From Streptomyces sp. CB01373 (GTDB lineage: Bacteria > Actinomycetota > Actinomycetes > Streptomycetales > Streptomycetaceae), in assembly GCF_002803075.1 (NCBI RefSeq), contig NZ_NNBK01000002.1:1-64000 (forward strand): a stretch of 64,000 nucleotides of DNA, in the 5' to 3' direction. Of the stretch, positions 63,343 to 64,000 are shown in pieces (within the stretch, counting starts at the first letter, position 1; each line of letters opens with the position of its first letter). The translations under genes were made by a program, and so were the position numbers. The notes under the pieces are model-generated. The model was not told the origin of the DNA, made no database searches, and was given only the letters and a program-made list of their open reading frames with translations.

Positions 63343-64000
63343 TCAGCTCCGGGCGCGCCGGCGCTGCCGGAGGTACCCGGCAGCCGCCAGGACCAGCGTC
63401 ATGCCGCCCGTCGAGTACAGCTGCACCCGGGTGCCGGACTCCACGGCCATCAGGGCGAAGACCGCCGCCATGCCGGCCAGGGCCACCCAGGTGAGCCACG
63501 GGAACGCCCACATCCGGACCGTCAGCCTCTCCGGCGCCTCCTGCTCCAGCCTGCGGCGCAGCCGCAGCTGCGAGACGGCGATGAAGATCCAGACGACGAG
63601 GATCACCGCGCCGATCATGTTCAGCAGCCAGGGGAAGACGTCGTTGGGGCGCCAGTGGCTCAGCAGCACGCAGACGAAACCGAAGACGGAGCTGGCCAGC
63701 ACCGCGCGCCGCGGCACCCCGCCGGTGACCCTGGCCAGCGCCTTCGGCCCCTGACCGCGCTCGACCAGCGAGTACGCGATGCGCGAGGAGCCGTAGATGT
63801 TGGCGTTCATCGCGCTCAGCAGCGCGACCAGCACCACCACGTTCATCAGCTGACCGGCGCCCGGGATGCCCAGGTGGTCCAGCGCGGCGACGTACGGGCC
63901 CTTCCCGACGACCTCCCCCGAGTCCCAGGGGACGAGCGTGACGATCACCGCCATGGAGCCGACGTAGAACAGCGCGATGCGCCACATCGCCGTGCGCACG
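63343..64000 (-). CDS. Amino-acid permease (APC family), 5' end outside the window
   Basis: The C-terminal about 219 residues of an APC-superfamily transporter. Five or six TM helices are visible. Motifs such as LVALLSAMNANIYGSSRIAYSL, RGQGPKALARVTGGVPRRAVL and the TM segments after it are typical of amino-acid permeases (GABA/AAP type). The start lies beyond 64000 on the minus strand. Substrate is unknown. Confidence 0.88.
   Translation of the reverse strand, partial: VRTAMWRIALFYVGSMAVIVTLVPWDSGEVVGKGPYVAALDHLGIPGAGQLMNVVVLVALLSAMNANIYGSSRIAYSLVERGQGPKALARVTGGVPRRAVLASSVFGFVCVLLSHWRPNDVFPWLLNMIGAVILVVWIFIAVSQLRLRRRLEQEAPERLTVRMWAFPWLTWVALAGMAAVFALMAVESGTRVQLYSTGGMTLVLAAAGYLRQRRRARS

Overview
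The window is chromosomal DNA of a high-GC actinomycete, almost certainly Streptomyces. The evidence is very high third-position GC, many GTG starts, a paired dynamin-like GTPase operon next to an ssbB-type gene, a PknG-type kinase locus, LAETG sortase anchoring and several probable leaderless genes. From memory (not checked) the gene order resembles the Streptomyces coelicolor core region around SCO2635-SCO2685. I see no rRNA, CRISPR array, prophage or insertion sequence. The content is ordinary core genome with a few accessory touches.

Layout. 0.3-7.1 kb: tRNA-Arg(UCU); dynA-dynB (sporulation-septum GTPases); ssbB; a secreted thioester-domain LAETG protein; a small hypothetical protein. 7.5-10.3 kb: ettA (ABC-F), a hotdog thioesterase and a hypothetical protein. 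10.3-17.4 kb, minus strand: an ABC operon of two very large FtsX/MacB-type permeases and an ATPase with a C-terminal AbrB-like domain. 17.5 kb: a truncated haemoglobin.

18.0-29.0 kb, minus strand: the most interesting block. In transcription order it encodes a GlnX-like four-TM sensor, a GlnH-like binding protein, a coiled-coil protein, PknG, a PP2C phosphatase, a VWA protein and an FHA protein. It looks like an expanded version of the mycobacterial GlnX-GlnH-PknG amino-acid-sensing pathway. A dedicated phosphatase, a phosphothreonine reader and a metal-dependent VWA partner are added. The kinase, phosphatase and FHA proteins each carry two Cys4 zinc-ribbon-like modules.

29.2-35.9 kb, minus strand: a six-gene sugar operon (ROK repressor, lipoprotein binding protein, two CUT1 permeases, GH4 glycosidase, BadF-type sugar kinase) behind a palindromic ROK operator. 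36-41.6 kb: Uma2 nuclease-fold protein, MscS channel, HNH endonuclease, and a PadR-regulated ABC exporter with its operator at the padR start codon. 41.6-49.7 kb: a secreted GH84-like protein that lacks the catalytic Asp pair, a 104-residue repeat protein coupled to malQ, a small membrane protein, and a divergent MarR/EamA pair. 49.8-64 kb: a 166-bp palindromic repeat element, two pepN aminopeptidases, a DUF1203 protein, asd, a large secreted subtilase, a NUDIX hydrolase, an AbiEi/DUF559-like protein, a DsbA-like protein with a CPWA active site, and the 3' part of an amino-acid permease cut by the window edge.

Convergent gene pairs are usually separated by long perfect GC hairpins. Five genes (padR, marR, the EamA transporter, the NUDIX gene and a small membrane protein) have a -10-like hexamer exactly six bases before the start codon, which suggests leaderless transcription.
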